From the NCBI GenBank assembly GCA_965238025.1, contig OZ250162.1, forward strand, positions 124,001-188,000: DNA of 64,000 nucleotides. The letters are read 5' to 3'. A program made the position numbers and the translations under genes. Below the pieces are notes generated by a model that saw only the letters and a program-made list of their open reading frames with translations, was not told where the DNA came from and ran no database searches. Positions within the stretch are counted from its first letter, which is position 1, and every line of letters begins with the position of its first letter. The stretch comes from Pelagihabitans sp965238025. GTDB lineage: Bacteria > Bacteroidota > Bacteroidia > Flavobacteriales > Flavobacteriaceae. Below are positions 32,917-41,873 of this stretch, in pieces.

Positions 32917-35547
32917 TTACCCCAAACTAGCCAAGCTCTTCTCTAAAGTTTCAATTTTAGCTTCGGCATCCGCTTGTTTTTTTCGCTCTAAGGCAATCAC
33001 TTTTTCAGGGGCATTTTGTACAAAGCGCTCATTACCAAGTTTCTTTTCAACAGAAATTAAAAAGCCCTTGGTATAATCTAATTCCGTCTTGATCTTTTCA
33101 ATTTCGGCACCTATATCTATCGCACCAGCCATAGGAATAAAGTATTCATTGCTTTTTACCCGAAAACTTAAGGCGCCTTCAACCGTCTCATCTACAATGG
33201 ATATTTCAGAAACATTTGTGAGTTTACGAATAACAACATCCCAGTTGGCCGCAACTTTTTCATTATTTAGAATCGAAACCTCGACAGCCTCTTTCATTGG
33301 AATACTCTTTTCCATTCGAATCGTGCGAATACCGGAGATTACTTCTGAAGTAAAATCAAAATCCTTAATCAATTTAGAGTCAATGGAACCTACCGTTGGC
33401 CATTTGGCAATAATCAAGGCCTCTTCTGGAGTTCTGTCTTCAATACGATGCCAAACCTCCTCCGTTAAGAAGGGCATAAAAGGATGGACTAGTTTTAGAT
33501 TCTGCTCCAAGAGGTGAATCACCGCATCAAAACTAGCTTTATCAATAGGCTGCTGATAAGCGGGTTTTATGATTTCGAGGAACCAAGAACTATAATCGTC
33601 CCATATCAATTTGTATATCGCCATCAAGGCATCTGAAATACGGTATTTGCTAAAATGGTCCTCAATTTCCAATAGCGTTTCGTTGAATTTAGACTGATAC
33701 CAGGCGATTCCTAATTTGGACGATTCGGGTTGAGGCAAATCGCTTACTTCCCAACTTTTAATTAATCGCAGACCATTCCATATTTTATTGGCAAAACCTT
33801 TTCCTTGTTGGCAGAGGTCCTCATCAAACATTAAATCGTTACCTGCTGCGGAACTCAACAGCAAACCAACACGGACCCCATCGGCACCATACTTTTCAAT
33901 TAATTTTAAGGCATCTGGAGAATTCCCCAATGACTTTGACATTTTCCGCCGTTGCTTATCGCGCACCAACCCAGTAAAATAAACATTCTCAAAAGGACGT
34001 TTGTCCCTAAACTCATAGCCAGCAATTATCATTCGAGCTACCCAGAAAAATATAATATCCGGGCCTGTAACCAAATCATTGGTTGGGTAATAATAACCCA
34101 CCTCTTTGTTATTTGGTTCCAAAATACCGCCAAATACACTTATCGGCCATAACCAGGAGGAAAACCAAGTGTCTAAAACGTCTTCGTCCTGCCTAAGGTC
34201 CTCTATTTTAAGGTCTGGGTTTTGGGATTTGGATTTTGCTGCGGTCAGAGCTTCCTCCTTGCTTTCGGCAACGACAAAGTCATCCTGACCATCACCATAG
34301 TAATAGGCTGGTATTTGCTGTCCCCACCAAAGTTGTCGGCTAATATTCCAATCACGGATGTTCTCCATCCAATGCCGATAGGTGTTTTCGAACTTTTTAG
34401 GGAAGAATTTGACATCTCCGGTCTTTAAAACACCATTTTTAGCAGGTTTTACCAAATCTTCCATCTTCAAGAACCACTGATCACTTAATCGTGGTTCTAT
34501 GACCGCTTTGGTACGCTCGGATGTACCTACCTTATTCAAATATTGTTCGGTCTTTATTAAAAAACCGCCTTCTTCCAATTCTTTTGAAATTGCTTTTCGT
34601 ACTACAAAGCGATCTTGGCCTTGATAATGCAATCCGTACGAATTCAAGGTGGCATCAGCATTAAAGATATCGATAGTCTCTAATTGGTGCTTTTCCCCCA
34701 AGGCTTTGTCATTTATGTCATGCGCAGGGGTGACTTTTAGGCAGCCTGTACCAAACTCGATATCTACATATTCATCCTCAATAATCGGTATGGCCCTGTT
34801 AGAGATGGGCACAATCGCCCTTTTACCTTTCAAATGACGGTAGCGCTCATCATTTGGATTGATACAAATTGCGGTATCGCCCAAAATGGTCTCCGGTCTA
34901 GTTGTGGCTATGGTGACTTTTTCGTCTGAATCTTCTATTTGATAGGACAAATAGTATAAAAGCCCTTGTTTTTCCTCGTAAATAACCTCTTCATCGGAAA
35001 GGGTGGTGAGTGCCTCTGGATCCCAGTTTACCATACGATAGCCACGATAAATCAGGCCCTTATTAAATAAATCCACAAAAACCTTGATGACCGACGCATA
35101 CATATCATCGTCCATCGTGAACCTTGTCCGTTCCCAATCACAGGAACAGCCTAATTTCTTAAGTTGTTCGAGGATTACACCTCCATATTCATCCGTCCAA
35201 TCCCAGGCGTGCTTCAAGAACTCCTCCCTAGTAAGGTCATTTTTGTTAATGCCCTGTTCTTTTAACTTATTCACGACCTTGGCCTCAGTAGCAATAGAAG
35301 CATGATCCATTCCGGGCACCCAACAGGCATTTTTGCCCATTAAGCGAGCCCTCCGGATCAGTACGTCCTGAAGAGTATTATTGAGCATATGACCCATATG
35401 TAATACCCCCGTAACATTTGGTGGCGGGATTACAACGGTATAAGGTTCCCGCTCGTCCGGAACGGAATGAAAATAACCGTGTTTCATCCAGTAATCGTAC
35501 CACTGGGGCTCTACTTTTTGGGAATGATATTTTGAAGGAATTTGCAT
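32917..35547 (-). CDS. valS: Valine--tRNA ligase
   Basis: An 876-residue class I aminoacyl-tRNA synthetase. The signature HIGH-like motif is HMGH (in VLHMGHMLNNTLQDVLIRRA), and KMSKS is present as RRKMSKSLGN. The editing domain between them includes TTRPETILGDTAI. The C-terminal coiled-coil arm (from about residue 810: IEKIKTELDYTKGFLISVEK) is typical of ValRS. Length fits. Transcription seems to start from a promoter about 110 nt upstream, giving a leader with a small hairpin. Confidence 0.97.
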   Translation of the reverse strand: MQIPSKYHSQKVEPQWYDYWMKHGYFHSVPDEREPYTVVIPPPNVTGVLHMGHMLNNTLQDVLIRRARLMGKNACWVPGMDHASIATEAKVVNKLKEQGINKNDLTREEFLKHAWDWTDEYGGVILEQLKKLGCSCDWERTRFTMDDDMYASVIKVFVDLFNKGLIYRGYRMVNWDPEALTTLSDEEVIYEEKQGLLYYLSYQIEDSDEKVTIATTRPETILGDTAICINPNDERYRHLKGKRAIVPISNRAIPIIEDEYVDIEFGTGCLKVTPAHDINDKALGEKHQLETIDIFNADATLNSYGLHYQGQDRFVVRKAISKELEEGGFLIKTEQYLNKVGTSERTKAVIEPRLSDQWFLKMEDLVKPAKNGVLKTGDVKFFPKKFENTYRHWMENIRDWNISRQLWWGQQIPAYYYGDGQDDFVVAESKEEALTAAKSKSQNPDLKIEDLRQDEDVLDTWFSSWLWPISVFGGILEPNNKEVGYYYPTNDLVTGPDIIFFWVARMIIAGYEFRDKRPFENVYFTGLVRDKQRRKMSKSLGNSPDALKLIEKYGADGVRVGLLLSSAAGNDLMFDEDLCQQGKGFANKIWNGLRLIKSWEVSDLPQPESSKLGIAWYQSKFNETLLEIEDHFSKYRISDALMAIYKLIWDDYSSWFLEIIKPAYQQPIDKASFDAVIHLLEQNLKLVHPFMPFLTEEVWHRIEDRTPEEALIIAKWPTVGSIDSKLIKDFDFTSEVISGIRTIRMEKSIPMKEAVEVSILNNEKVAANWDVVIRKLTNVSEISIVDETVEGALSFRVKSNEYFIPMAGAIDIGAEIEKIKTELDYTKGFLISVEKKLGNERFVQNAPEKVIALERKKQADAEAKIETLEKSLASLG

Positions 35548-35577
35548 ATTTTGGTACGGTATTTGTCTTATGCTAAT

Positions 35578-35603
35578 CGGTTTCGAAGAAAACCCCGAAA
35601 CCG
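35578..35603 (-). other. Hairpin in the valS leader
   Basis: An 8-bp perfect stem, CGGTTTCG/CGAAACCG (35578-35585 with 35596-35603), with a 10-nt loop, 31 nt upstream of the valS start. No U tract follows, so attenuation by termination is not obvious. Confidence 0.45.
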
Positions 35604-35655
35604 TATGTTAAATATTGATAACTATCCTTATTTTTAAAGGATGCTAAATACGAAA

Positions 35656-35685
35656 CAAAAATAAGTAACGTTAAAGGATAACAAA
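35656..35685 (-). promoter_or_regulatory. valS promoter
   Basis: On the minus strand: TTTG (35685-35682), 18-nt spacer, TATTTTTG (35663-35656). This fits the Bacteroidota primary-sigma consensus and predicts a leader of about 100 nt. Confidence 0.6.
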
Positions 35686-35690
35686 AGGAT

Positions 35691-35721
35691 TTTGAGGTTC
35701 ATCTCGAAAGATTTACATTTG
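35691..35721 (+). promoter_or_regulatory. Promoter of the DUF1573 gene
   Basis: TTTG (35691-35694), 19-nt spacer, TACATTTG (35714-35721): a full match to TTTG-N19-TAnnTTTG. The ATG is 24 nt downstream. Its -33 box is 5 nt from the valS -33 box. Confidence 0.72.
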
Positions 35722-35744
35722 AAATTCCCTTAAATTAAAACATT

Positions 35745-36131
35745 ATGAAAAAACTAGTACTTGTATTATTTGTTGGAATGTTGGGTTTTACCCTAACAGC
35801 CCAGGATAAAGCAGCAAAAATTGAATTTAAATCCGAAACCGTTGATTACGGGGAAATCCTTAAAGGTGCCGATGGAGTACGCGTTTTCGAATTTACGAAT
35901 ACAGGCGATGCCCCTTTGATTATTAGCAAGGTAAGCTCTAGTTGCGGGTGCACGATACCCAAAAAACCAGAAGCACCGGTTCTACCAGGCGAAACGGGTG
36001 AGATTCAGGTAAAGTATGATACTAATAGAGTCGGCCCGATTAGAAAGGCTATTACTGTTATCTCGAATGCAGACACGCCAACAATCGTGTTAAAGATAAA
36101 AGGAGAGATAAAAGCGGAATCCGGTAAGTAA
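35745..36131 (+). CDS. DUF1573 domain protein, exported
   Basis: A 128-residue exported protein. MKKLVLVLFVGMLGFTLTAQ is a signal peptide. The single DUF1573 domain (about residues 25-125) has the hallmark FEFTNTGDAPLIISKVSSSC with GCTIP after it, a beta-sandwich related to ASPM-SPD-2-Hydin domains; later PGETGEIQVKYDT and TVISNAD complete it. The paired cysteines may bind metal or form a disulfide. The domain is abundant in Bacteroidota but its biochemical role is not known to me. Expression is predicted to be strong from a near-perfect promoter. A terminator follows. Confidence 0.88.
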   Translation: MKKLVLVLFVGMLGFTLTAQDKAAKIEFKSETVDYGEILKGADGVRVFEFTNTGDAPLIISKVSSSCGCTIPKKPEAPVLPGETGEIQVKYDTNRVGPIRKAITVISNADTPTIVLKIKGEIKAESGK

Positions 36132-36156
36132 TTACCGATAACAATTAAGAAATAGT

Positions 36157-36189
36157 AACCCTGACAATGTAAAAGTTGTTAGGGTTTTT
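36157..36189. terminator. Terminator between convergent genes
   Basis: Stem AACCCTGACAA/TTGTTAGGGTT (36157-36167 with 36176-36186, one G-U pair), loop of 8 nt, then TTTTT on the plus strand. The right arm overlaps the stop codon of the convergent protease gene. Confidence 0.75.
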
Positions 36190-37513
36190 CTTTGAACATA
36201 TTCTTGAGTTCAAAGGTAATCATCATATCGGCATCTGAACGTTCAATAAGCAATCTAACCCTTTTGCCCTCATGTTCATTGAGCATATGCATGATTTCTT
36301 GAAGTCTATAACTATGCACCTTTTTGCCGTTTACGGCAAGAATCACATCACCATTCTGTAAACCGGCATCCAATGCAGGACTATCCGCACGTATACCCGA
36401 AACCACTATTTCAGGTACTAAGCTGAGCCTGGTATGGCTTTCAAATAACAATTGAACATCCCCAAAAGATCTATTGTTCTGATCTACAGTTTTTCTTCGT
36501 CCGTTGGTAATTCGTTCCGAAATGTATCGCAACCCGTTGTGTTGCAATTCAATGCCGCTCATATTATATAGAAATGCCTTATTAAAGTACCCGCTCTTCT
36601 TCAAGGTTACCATGCCTTTTTGATAATCAAATACCATATCAAAGCGTTTTAAAATGTCTCCGCCAATACTACCATTTCGGCCGCCCATATTTCCGATACT
36701 TTCATAATGAACCATATCGGGGAAGGCGGTCTTGGCATCTTTCAAAAGGAAACTACCAATCTGAATACCTTTGACCATACTACGCTTTCCAAAAACACTT
36801 CCGTTTAAACCTTTGCCCAAAAAATCCTCGTAGTGTTTTTTCGGAATCGCAATAGAGTCGCTCTCAAAGAGCCATACGGCATCACTACTGCCCGAATCCA
36901 CCAAAAGTTTCACTGGTACACTACGATCGTCTTTTAAGAAAACCTGTCCATCTATATAGGCCTTTTTGTTAATGACGTGCAAGGGTAGGGTTTCTTGTTT
37001 TTTGCTCCGACCGTATTCAAATTCCTTAGGGCGATAAAAGCGTAAAACCTTCCGGCTATAATTAATATCGACTACAAAATCCTTGAAAAGATCGTATCCT
37101 ATAATTCCATGAATGGGAATACCCAAATTAGGGGAGAAGTTCTTATCGCGGTCCAGAACCACATATAGGTGTTGATTCGGGTTTCTAATATCCCCCATTT
37201 GAAATCGATTATCCTTAGAACTCAGTGCTTTAATTGGCTCTCCTTCTCCTAATCCGTTAATGGTGATTTCTGATACCTTATTGATTTGAAGGGAATCCTG
37301 ATCGGATAAACTGAACAGAATGGGCTTACTAACCCCGGAATCCAAAATGAACGAAAGTTCAGTGCCATTTACTTTCATTGGGATAACAATGAGATTGTTC
37401 ACCAATTGAAACCTTACCTTTTCGAAATCCTTATGCTTTGGCAATTCATAACGCTGCGCCATTCCAAAAAAGGGAAGTATACACAGGGTCAAAAAAAAGG
37501 CCAATAGTCGCAT
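36179..37513 (-). CDS. Retropepsin-like aspartyl protease with C-terminal PDZ domain
   Basis: A 444-residue exported protein. The signal peptide is MRLLAFFLTLCILPFFGMAQ. Two aspartyl-protease halves follow: one with ELSFILDSGVSKPILF (catalytic Asp in DSG) near residue 55 and the other with KLLVDSGSSDAVWLF near residue 205, so a single chain could form a complete two-aspartate active site. A PDZ domain occupies the last 80 residues (VSGIRADSPALDAGLQNGDVILAVNGKKV). PDZ-linked aspartyl proteases of this layout are common in Bacteroidota, where they probably act in the periplasm; the substrate is unknown. Confidence 0.87.
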   Translation of the reverse strand: MRLLAFFLTLCILPFFGMAQRYELPKHKDFEKVRFQLVNNLIVIPMKVNGTELSFILDSGVSKPILFSLSDQDSLQINKVSEITINGLGEGEPIKALSSKDNRFQMGDIRNPNQHLYVVLDRDKNFSPNLGIPIHGIIGYDLFKDFVVDINYSRKVLRFYRPKEFEYGRSKKQETLPLHVINKKAYIDGQVFLKDDRSVPVKLLVDSGSSDAVWLFESDSIAIPKKHYEDFLGKGLNGSVFGKRSMVKGIQIGSFLLKDAKTAFPDMVHYESIGNMGGRNGSIGGDILKRFDMVFDYQKGMVTLKKSGYFNKAFLYNMSGIELQHNGLRYISERITNGRRKTVDQNNRSFGDVQLLFESHTRLSLVPEIVVSGIRADSPALDAGLQNGDVILAVNGKKVHSYRLQEIMHMLNEHEGKRVRLLIERSDADMMITFELKNMFKEKP

Positions 37514-37663
37514 TTTCCTAAAGATTTTAAAATGAACTTCTCTTAAAGTTAGGCAAAATCATTGAAGAATTTGAAAATTTAACACTATGATCACAAGTAA
37601 ATTACAAGGTTTGCGGTTGTTTTGTTGGTTATGATTTCCCATTTTTGCCTAAAAGCTACCATA

Positions 37664-38854
37664 ATGCCAAACGTATCCCAGAAAGGGCTATCCATGCCCG
37701 AATCCCCTATCAGGAAATTGGTCCCCTTTGCCGAGGCCGCCAAAAAAAAGGGGGCAAAAATAATTCACCTGAACATTGGGCAACCCGATATTAAAACCCC
37801 TCAGGTAGCACTTGATGCCGTAAAAAACAATGACATTGATGTTTTGGCCTATAGCCGAACAGAAGGTTCTGAAGAATACCGCCAAAAATTGACGGAATAC
37901 TATGCCAAAAACCAGATTCAGGTTACTGCTAGCGATATTATCGTAACCACAGGTGGTTCAGAGGCCTTAAACTTTGTGATGGGCAGCATTGCCGATGCGG
38001 AGGATGAAATTATAATTCCAGAACCATTTTATGCAAATTATAACGGTTTTGCCACTGCCGGAGGGGTAAAGGTGGTTCCCGTAGTGTCGGACATCAATAA
38101 TAATTTTGCCCTTCCCCCGATAACCGATTTTGAAAAACTGATCAGCCGAAAGACCAAGGCGATATTAATCTGTAATCCGGGCAACCCCACGGGCTATTTG
38201 TATAGTAGGGAGGAGATTCAAAAATTGGCAGAAATCGTAAAAAGACATGATCTTTTTTTGGTAGCCGACGAAGTATATCGGGAATTTACATACGATGGCA
38301 AGGAACATTATTCGGTCTTGCAGGAAGAGGGACTGGAAGAACATGCCATTGTGGTCGATTCCGTCTCCAAAAGATATAGTATGTGTGGTGCGCGTATCGG
38401 TTGTTTGGTTACGAAAAACAAAGAGGTAGTTGCTACGGCGATGAAGTTTGCTCAGGCACGCTTATCACCACCCACCTATGCCCAAATTGCCAGCGAGGCG
38501 GCCCTGGAAACCCCTAATAGCTATTTTGAGGACGTAAAAAAAGAATATGTGGGGCGTAGAAATCTATTGATTTCAGAGCTTGAACAAATTGAAGGGGTCC
38601 GGGTTGCCAAGCCCCAAGGTGCCTTTTATTGCATTGCCGAACTGCCCATAAAAAATGCCGATGATTTCGCCCAGTGGTTGTTGGAAGATTTTAGGGTGAA
38701 CAATGAAACCGTAATGGTTGCTCCGGCAGCAGGGTTCTACGCAACGCCAGGCTATGGTAAAAACCAAGTTAGGATAGCCTATGTACTGGATAAGGAAAGT
38801 TTGAAAAGAGCTGTTTTTATACTAAAAGAGGCCTTAAAAAGTTATATAGGTTGA
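37664..38854 (+). CDS. PLP-dependent aminotransferase, class I fold
   Basis: A 396-residue cytoplasmic aminotransferase. I chose the ATG at 37664 (MPNVSQKGLSMPESPIRKLV), matching family N-termini; another in-frame ATG lies at 37631. Fold-type I features are NIGQPDIKTP (substrate binding), TTGGSEALNF, ICNPGNPTGYL, and SVSKRYSMCGARIGC with the PLP lysine. Close families are aspartate and branched-chain/aromatic aminotransferases; the exact amino donor is not readable. It is followed by murB with a TGATG stop-start overlap, so the two are translated together. Confidence 0.92.
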   Translation: MPNVSQKGLSMPESPIRKLVPFAEAAKKKGAKIIHLNIGQPDIKTPQVALDAVKNNDIDVLAYSRTEGSEEYRQKLTEYYAKNQIQVTASDIIVTTGGSEALNFVMGSIADAEDEIIIPEPFYANYNGFATAGGVKVVPVVSDINNNFALPPITDFEKLISRKTKAILICNPGNPTGYLYSREEIQKLAEIVKRHDLFLVADEVYREFTYDGKEHYSVLQEEGLEEHAIVVDSVSKRYSMCGARIGCLVTKNKEVVATAMKFAQARLSPPTYAQIASEAALETPNSYFEDVKKEYVGRRNLLISELEQIEGVRVAKPQGAFYCIAELPIKNADDFAQWLLEDFRVNNETVMVAPAAGFYATPGYGKNQVRIAYVLDKESLKRAVFILKEALKSYIG

Positions 38855-39870
38855 TGGAAGTCTTATACAATCAGCCTCTAAAAAAATACAACACTTTCGG
38901 CATTGATGTCAAAGCCAAACACTTCTGTGAAATCAATTCTGTCGCAGATTTAAAAATGGCCTTTTCCCTAGATGCCTATCCCAAGAAATTCATCCTTAGT
39001 GGCGGTAGCAATATGTTATTGATCAGTGATATAGATGCCTTGGTCTTACATATTAATATAAAGGGCATCAAGGTTGTTTCTGAAAATCAAAACCATGTTG
39101 TCATTAAGGTAATGGCAGGTGAAAACTGGCATGAAATGGTTCTTTGGACGTTGGAGCAGGATTATGGTGGACTAGAAAATATGTCGCTCATTCCTGGGTA
39201 CACCGGCACCGCTCCTATCCAAAATATAGGTGCCTATGGCACAGAATTAAAAGACACCTTCGTCAGTTGCGAGGCAATGGATATTTCCTCGCTTGAACTA
39301 AAAACGTTCTCAAAGGAAGATTGCCAATTTGGATATCGCGATTCATTTTTTAAGAATGAGGGAAAAGGGAAGTTTATAATTGTTTCCGTAAATTTTAAAC
39401 TCAGAAAGAAGAACCATAAATTAAATACTTCCTATGGGGCCATCGAGCTTGAATTAGCCAAGAACCAAATTAAAGACCCTACCATAAAAGATGTCTCCAA
39501 TGCTGTAATCGCCATCCGGCGGAGCAAATTGCCGGACCCTAAGGTCTTGGGCAATAGCGGCAGTTTTTTTAAGAACCCGGTAATTGGAAAGTCTGAATTT
39601 GAACGTTTTGAAGCGAACCATCCTGAAGCCCCATTTTATAAAGTTTCTGAAACCGAATTCAAAATCCCCGCAGGATGGCTTATTGAACAATGCGGTTATA
39701 AAGGCAAGCGCTATGGAGATGCGGGAGTACACAAGAAACAGGCCTTGGTACTAGTAAACTACGACAATGCAACGGGTAAGGAAATATTGGACCTCGCCCA
39801 TCGTATAATGGCATCGGTTAAAGAAAAGTTCGATATCGCTATTTTCCCGGAGGTGAATGTAATTGGTTAA
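38854..39870 (+). CDS. murB: UDP-N-acetylenolpyruvoylglucosamine reductase
   Basis: A 338-residue type I MurB, an FAD enzyme that reduces the enolpyruvyl group to give UDP-MurNAc in the cytoplasm. FAD-binding features are ILSGGSNMLLISD, GLENMSLIPGYTGTAPIQN and GAYGTEL; the catalytic Ser is in NSGSFFKNP and the final glutamate in FPEVNVIG. The start is the ATG at 38854 which shares its A with the preceding TGA stop. Coupling with an aminotransferase is unusual and may mean co-regulation of amino acid and wall metabolism, but this is inference. Confidence 0.95.
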   Translation: MEVLYNQPLKKYNTFGIDVKAKHFCEINSVADLKMAFSLDAYPKKFILSGGSNMLLISDIDALVLHINIKGIKVVSENQNHVVIKVMAGENWHEMVLWTLEQDYGGLENMSLIPGYTGTAPIQNIGAYGTELKDTFVSCEAMDISSLELKTFSKEDCQFGYRDSFFKNEGKGKFIIVSVNFKLRKKNHKLNTSYGAIELELAKNQIKDPTIKDVSNAVIAIRRSKLPDPKVLGNSGSFFKNPVIGKSEFERFEANHPEAPFYKVSETEFKIPAGWLIEQCGYKGKRYGDAGVHKKQALVLVNYDNATGKEILDLAHRIMASVKEKFDIAIFPEVNVIG

Positions 39871-40161
39871 ACATAAGCCCCGGTTTTCGCACCTCAAAAA
39901 ATATCCCGACAAGGCCGCTACTTTTTAGGGTTGTCAAAACAAAATAACCCCCGAGTGAAAAATTCACTCGGGGGTTATACCAAACCAAACTAACCAAAAA
40001 TTAAATGTACGATTACCAGTCGCGCATTTAGTAATTAAAATTTCGTGAAGACGCCATTTTACAATCAATTTTATAAATTAGCGTTTCACTATATACCTAT
40101 ATACGGTTGAGAGGCCAATATTGGATTCCCCAATAGCGAATTTTTTTTAACCGTACACCTT
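39871..40161. other. 291-nt gene-free region between murB and the sigma factor gene
   Basis: Holds the 16-bp hairpin at 39944-39978, an A/C-rich segment (about 39980-40005), a weak TACGGTTG box at 40102-40109 and the perfect palindrome CCAATATTGG at 40115-40124, 37 nt before the sigma factor ATG. The palindrome could be an operator. Confidence 0.4.
39944..39978. terminator. Perfect 16-bp hairpin after murB
   Basis: Arms 39944-39959 (ATAACCCCCGAGTGAA) and 39963-39978 pair without mismatch around a 3-nt AAA loop. It is not followed by a T tract on either strand, so it is either a Rho-independent terminator of unusual type or an RNA-stabilising structure. Confidence 0.65.
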
Positions 40162-40731
40162 ATGAGCGCACTTCTCGAGAAGCATATTGTAGAATTATTG
40201 CAAGAGCGCAATGAAAAGGCCATTTCCCTTTTGTACGAGCATTATGGCGATACTCTATACGGGGTGGCCAACAAGGTTGTTCGCAACGAGGAATTGGCGC
40301 AAGATGTGCTACAAGAAAGTTTCGTAAAAATCTGGAAAAAATCCGATTCATATGATCCCACAAAGGCTAAATTGTTTACTTGGCTTTTTAGGATAACCAG
40401 AAACACGGCTATCGACAAATTACGCAGTAGGAATACAAAATCCGATAAGGAAATCCAAATAGATGTTTCAGACGTATATAATCTAGGTGTTGATAGCATC
40501 AAACCGGAGCTCATGGATGTTCGTGAGAACCTGGATAAGATCGAAAATAAGTACCAAATAGTGCTTGAAGCCCTTTTTTTTCAGGGCATGACCCAACAAG
40601 AAGCCAGCGATGAGCTGAACATACCGTTGGGAACGATTAAATCTAGGCTTAAAATAGGACTTCGGGAGTTAAAGAAGATTTATGGGTCTTCTATGCTATG
40701 GATACTTATGATCAACCTAGTACAAATCTAA
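40162..40731 (+). CDS. ECF-type RNA polymerase sigma factor
   Basis: A 189-residue sigma-70 family factor with the two ECF domains only. Region 2 runs from about residue 15 to 85 (LLYEHYGDTLYGVANKVV, LAQDVLQESFVKIWKKSDSY, LFTWLFRITRNTAIDKLRS). Region 4 lies near 125-180 (YQIVLEALFFQGMTQQEASD, IPLGTIKSRLKIGLRELKK). The gene is followed after 62 nt by an anti-sigma gene, so it is a paired sigma/anti-sigma system whose activating signal is unknown. The palindrome upstream suggests an additional regulator. Confidence 0.93.
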   Translation: MSALLEKHIVELLQERNEKAISLLYEHYGDTLYGVANKVVRNEELAQDVLQESFVKIWKKSDSYDPTKAKLFTWLFRITRNTAIDKLRSRNTKSDKEIQIDVSDVYNLGVDSIKPELMDVRENLDKIENKYQIVLEALFFQGMTQQEASDELNIPLGTIKSRLKIGLRELKKIYGSSMLWILMINLVQI

Positions 40732-40793
40732 ATCAGAGGTAAGCCGTCGAAAAAGCCCATATGCTTGAGCCCCCCTGAACAAATGACCTAAAG

Positions 40794-41552
40794 ATGAAAG
40801 ATAAAATAAAGATTTTCTTGGATTCCGATCTGCTTGAAAAATACCTTCTCGGTAACACCAATGAGCAGGAGAACCTTCAAGTAGAGCGATATATCGCCAT
40901 GTACCCGGAAGTTCGTGAAACTTATAACGAACTGCAGGTGAATCTAGAGGCTTTTGCCAAAATGCACGCCTTAAAAACACCTGAAGGGTTGAAGCAAAAA
41001 ATCGTAGCGCGTATAAAGTCGGAAAATGTAGGTAGAAAGCGTTTCTTCAGGTATGCCATTGCTGCCAGTTTTGCAACCTTATTATTTGCCGGAGCGTCGT
41101 ATTTCTTCTGGGACCAAAACCAGAGTCTTCAGGAGGAAAATGAGATTGTAAATAACAAAATACAGTTGTTGGAAGAGAATATGAATGATCGTTTGGAGGA
41201 TGTTCGTAACCAATTTATCGTATTGAATAACCCGAAAACAAAAAAATACAACGTAAAAGGCAACAAGAAAGCCAAGGAATTGAAGGCTGTTGCCTATGTG
41301 AATCCTGTTAAAAAGCTTTCCTATATAAGCGTAAGCAAATTACCCAATCTACCTGAAAATCAATGTTTTCAGATGTGGGCTGAAGTTAACGGGAAAATGA
41401 TCAACTTAGGGGTGATTCAGGAAGCTTCGAATAAGGAGAAATTAATGGCACTCCCGTATGCCGATGAAGCTATAGGGTATATAACCATAGAGCCGAAAGG
41501 TGGTAATGTAACCCCTACAGTTGAAAACATTGTAGCGAATATTTCATATTAA
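40794..41552 (+). CDS. Anti-sigma factor with RskA-type C-terminal domain
   Basis: A 252-residue membrane protein. The N-terminal cytoplasmic part (residues 1-80) is predicted to bind the sigma factor; it begins MKDKIKIFLDSDLLEKYLLG and has no zinc-binding HxxxCxxC motif. One transmembrane helix covers about residues 86-106, followed by a coiled coil (108-140) and a periplasmic RskA-like domain (165-250; KLSYISVSKLPNLPENQCFQ and MWAEVNGKMINLG). By analogy it holds the sigma factor at the membrane until the signal arrives. It ends at a terminator. Confidence 0.88.
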   Translation: MKDKIKIFLDSDLLEKYLLGNTNEQENLQVERYIAMYPEVRETYNELQVNLEAFAKMHALKTPEGLKQKIVARIKSENVGRKRFFRYAIAASFATLLFAGASYFFWDQNQSLQEENEIVNNKIQLLEENMNDRLEDVRNQFIVLNNPKTKKYNVKGNKKAKELKAVAYVNPVKKLSYISVSKLPNLPENQCFQMWAEVNGKMINLGVIQEASNKEKLMALPYADEAIGYITIEPKGGNVTPTVENIVANISY

Positions 41553-41573
41553 TTTTACCTAATTATAAAGTAC

Positions 41574-41603
41574 AGCCCTGACCTTTAGTCAGGGCTTTAT
41601 TTT
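41574..41603 (+). terminator. Rho-independent terminator after the anti-sigma gene
   Basis: AGCCCTGA/TCAGGGCT (41574-41581 with 41589-41596), 7-nt loop, then a T-rich run. 21 nt after the stop codon. Confidence 0.85.
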
Positions 41604-41605
41604 TG

Positions 41606-41613
41606 TAACTTTG
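41606..41613 (+). promoter_or_regulatory. -7 box for the small Cys-rich protein gene
   Basis: TAACTTTG is an exact TAnnTTTG match, 15 nt before the ATG. TTTA at 41584-41587, 18 nt upstream, may serve as the -33 element; it lies inside the loop of the preceding terminator. Confidence 0.5.
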
Positions 41614-41628
41614 TTGAAAATTGCAGCC

Positions 41629-41832
41629 ATGAAACTTTTCTTTCTCACCATTGGGTTATTAGCGCTCGCCTTCGCCGGAATCGCCATCAAAATTTGGTCT
41701 AAAAAAGATGGGGAATTCTCAGGAACCTGTGCAAGTCAAAATCCTTTTTTAAATAAAGATGGGCAGGCATGCGGCATGTGCGGAAAACTACCCAGCGAAC
41801 AGGATTGCCGAAAGGAAACGGCGATTCAATAG
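41629..41832 (+). CDS. Small membrane protein with a cysteine-rich tail
   Basis: A 67-residue protein from the ATG at 41629. An N-terminal hydrophobic segment (residues 2-22) is followed by a hydrophilic tail with five cysteines: one in GTCASQNPF, three in ACGMCGKLP (CGMC) and QDC. The spacing could bind a metal or form disulfides. Similar small proteins occur in flavobacteria, usually annotated only as membrane or secreted protein. It has its own promoter and sits between the two sigma factor genes. Function unknown. Confidence 0.7.
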   Translation: MKLFFLTIGLLALAFAGIAIKIWSKKDGEFSGTCASQNPFLNKDGQACGMCGKLPSEQDCRKETAIQ

Positions 41833-41873
41833 TCGCAACAAGCCACTAATCGATACCCTTTAAAATATTTTTT

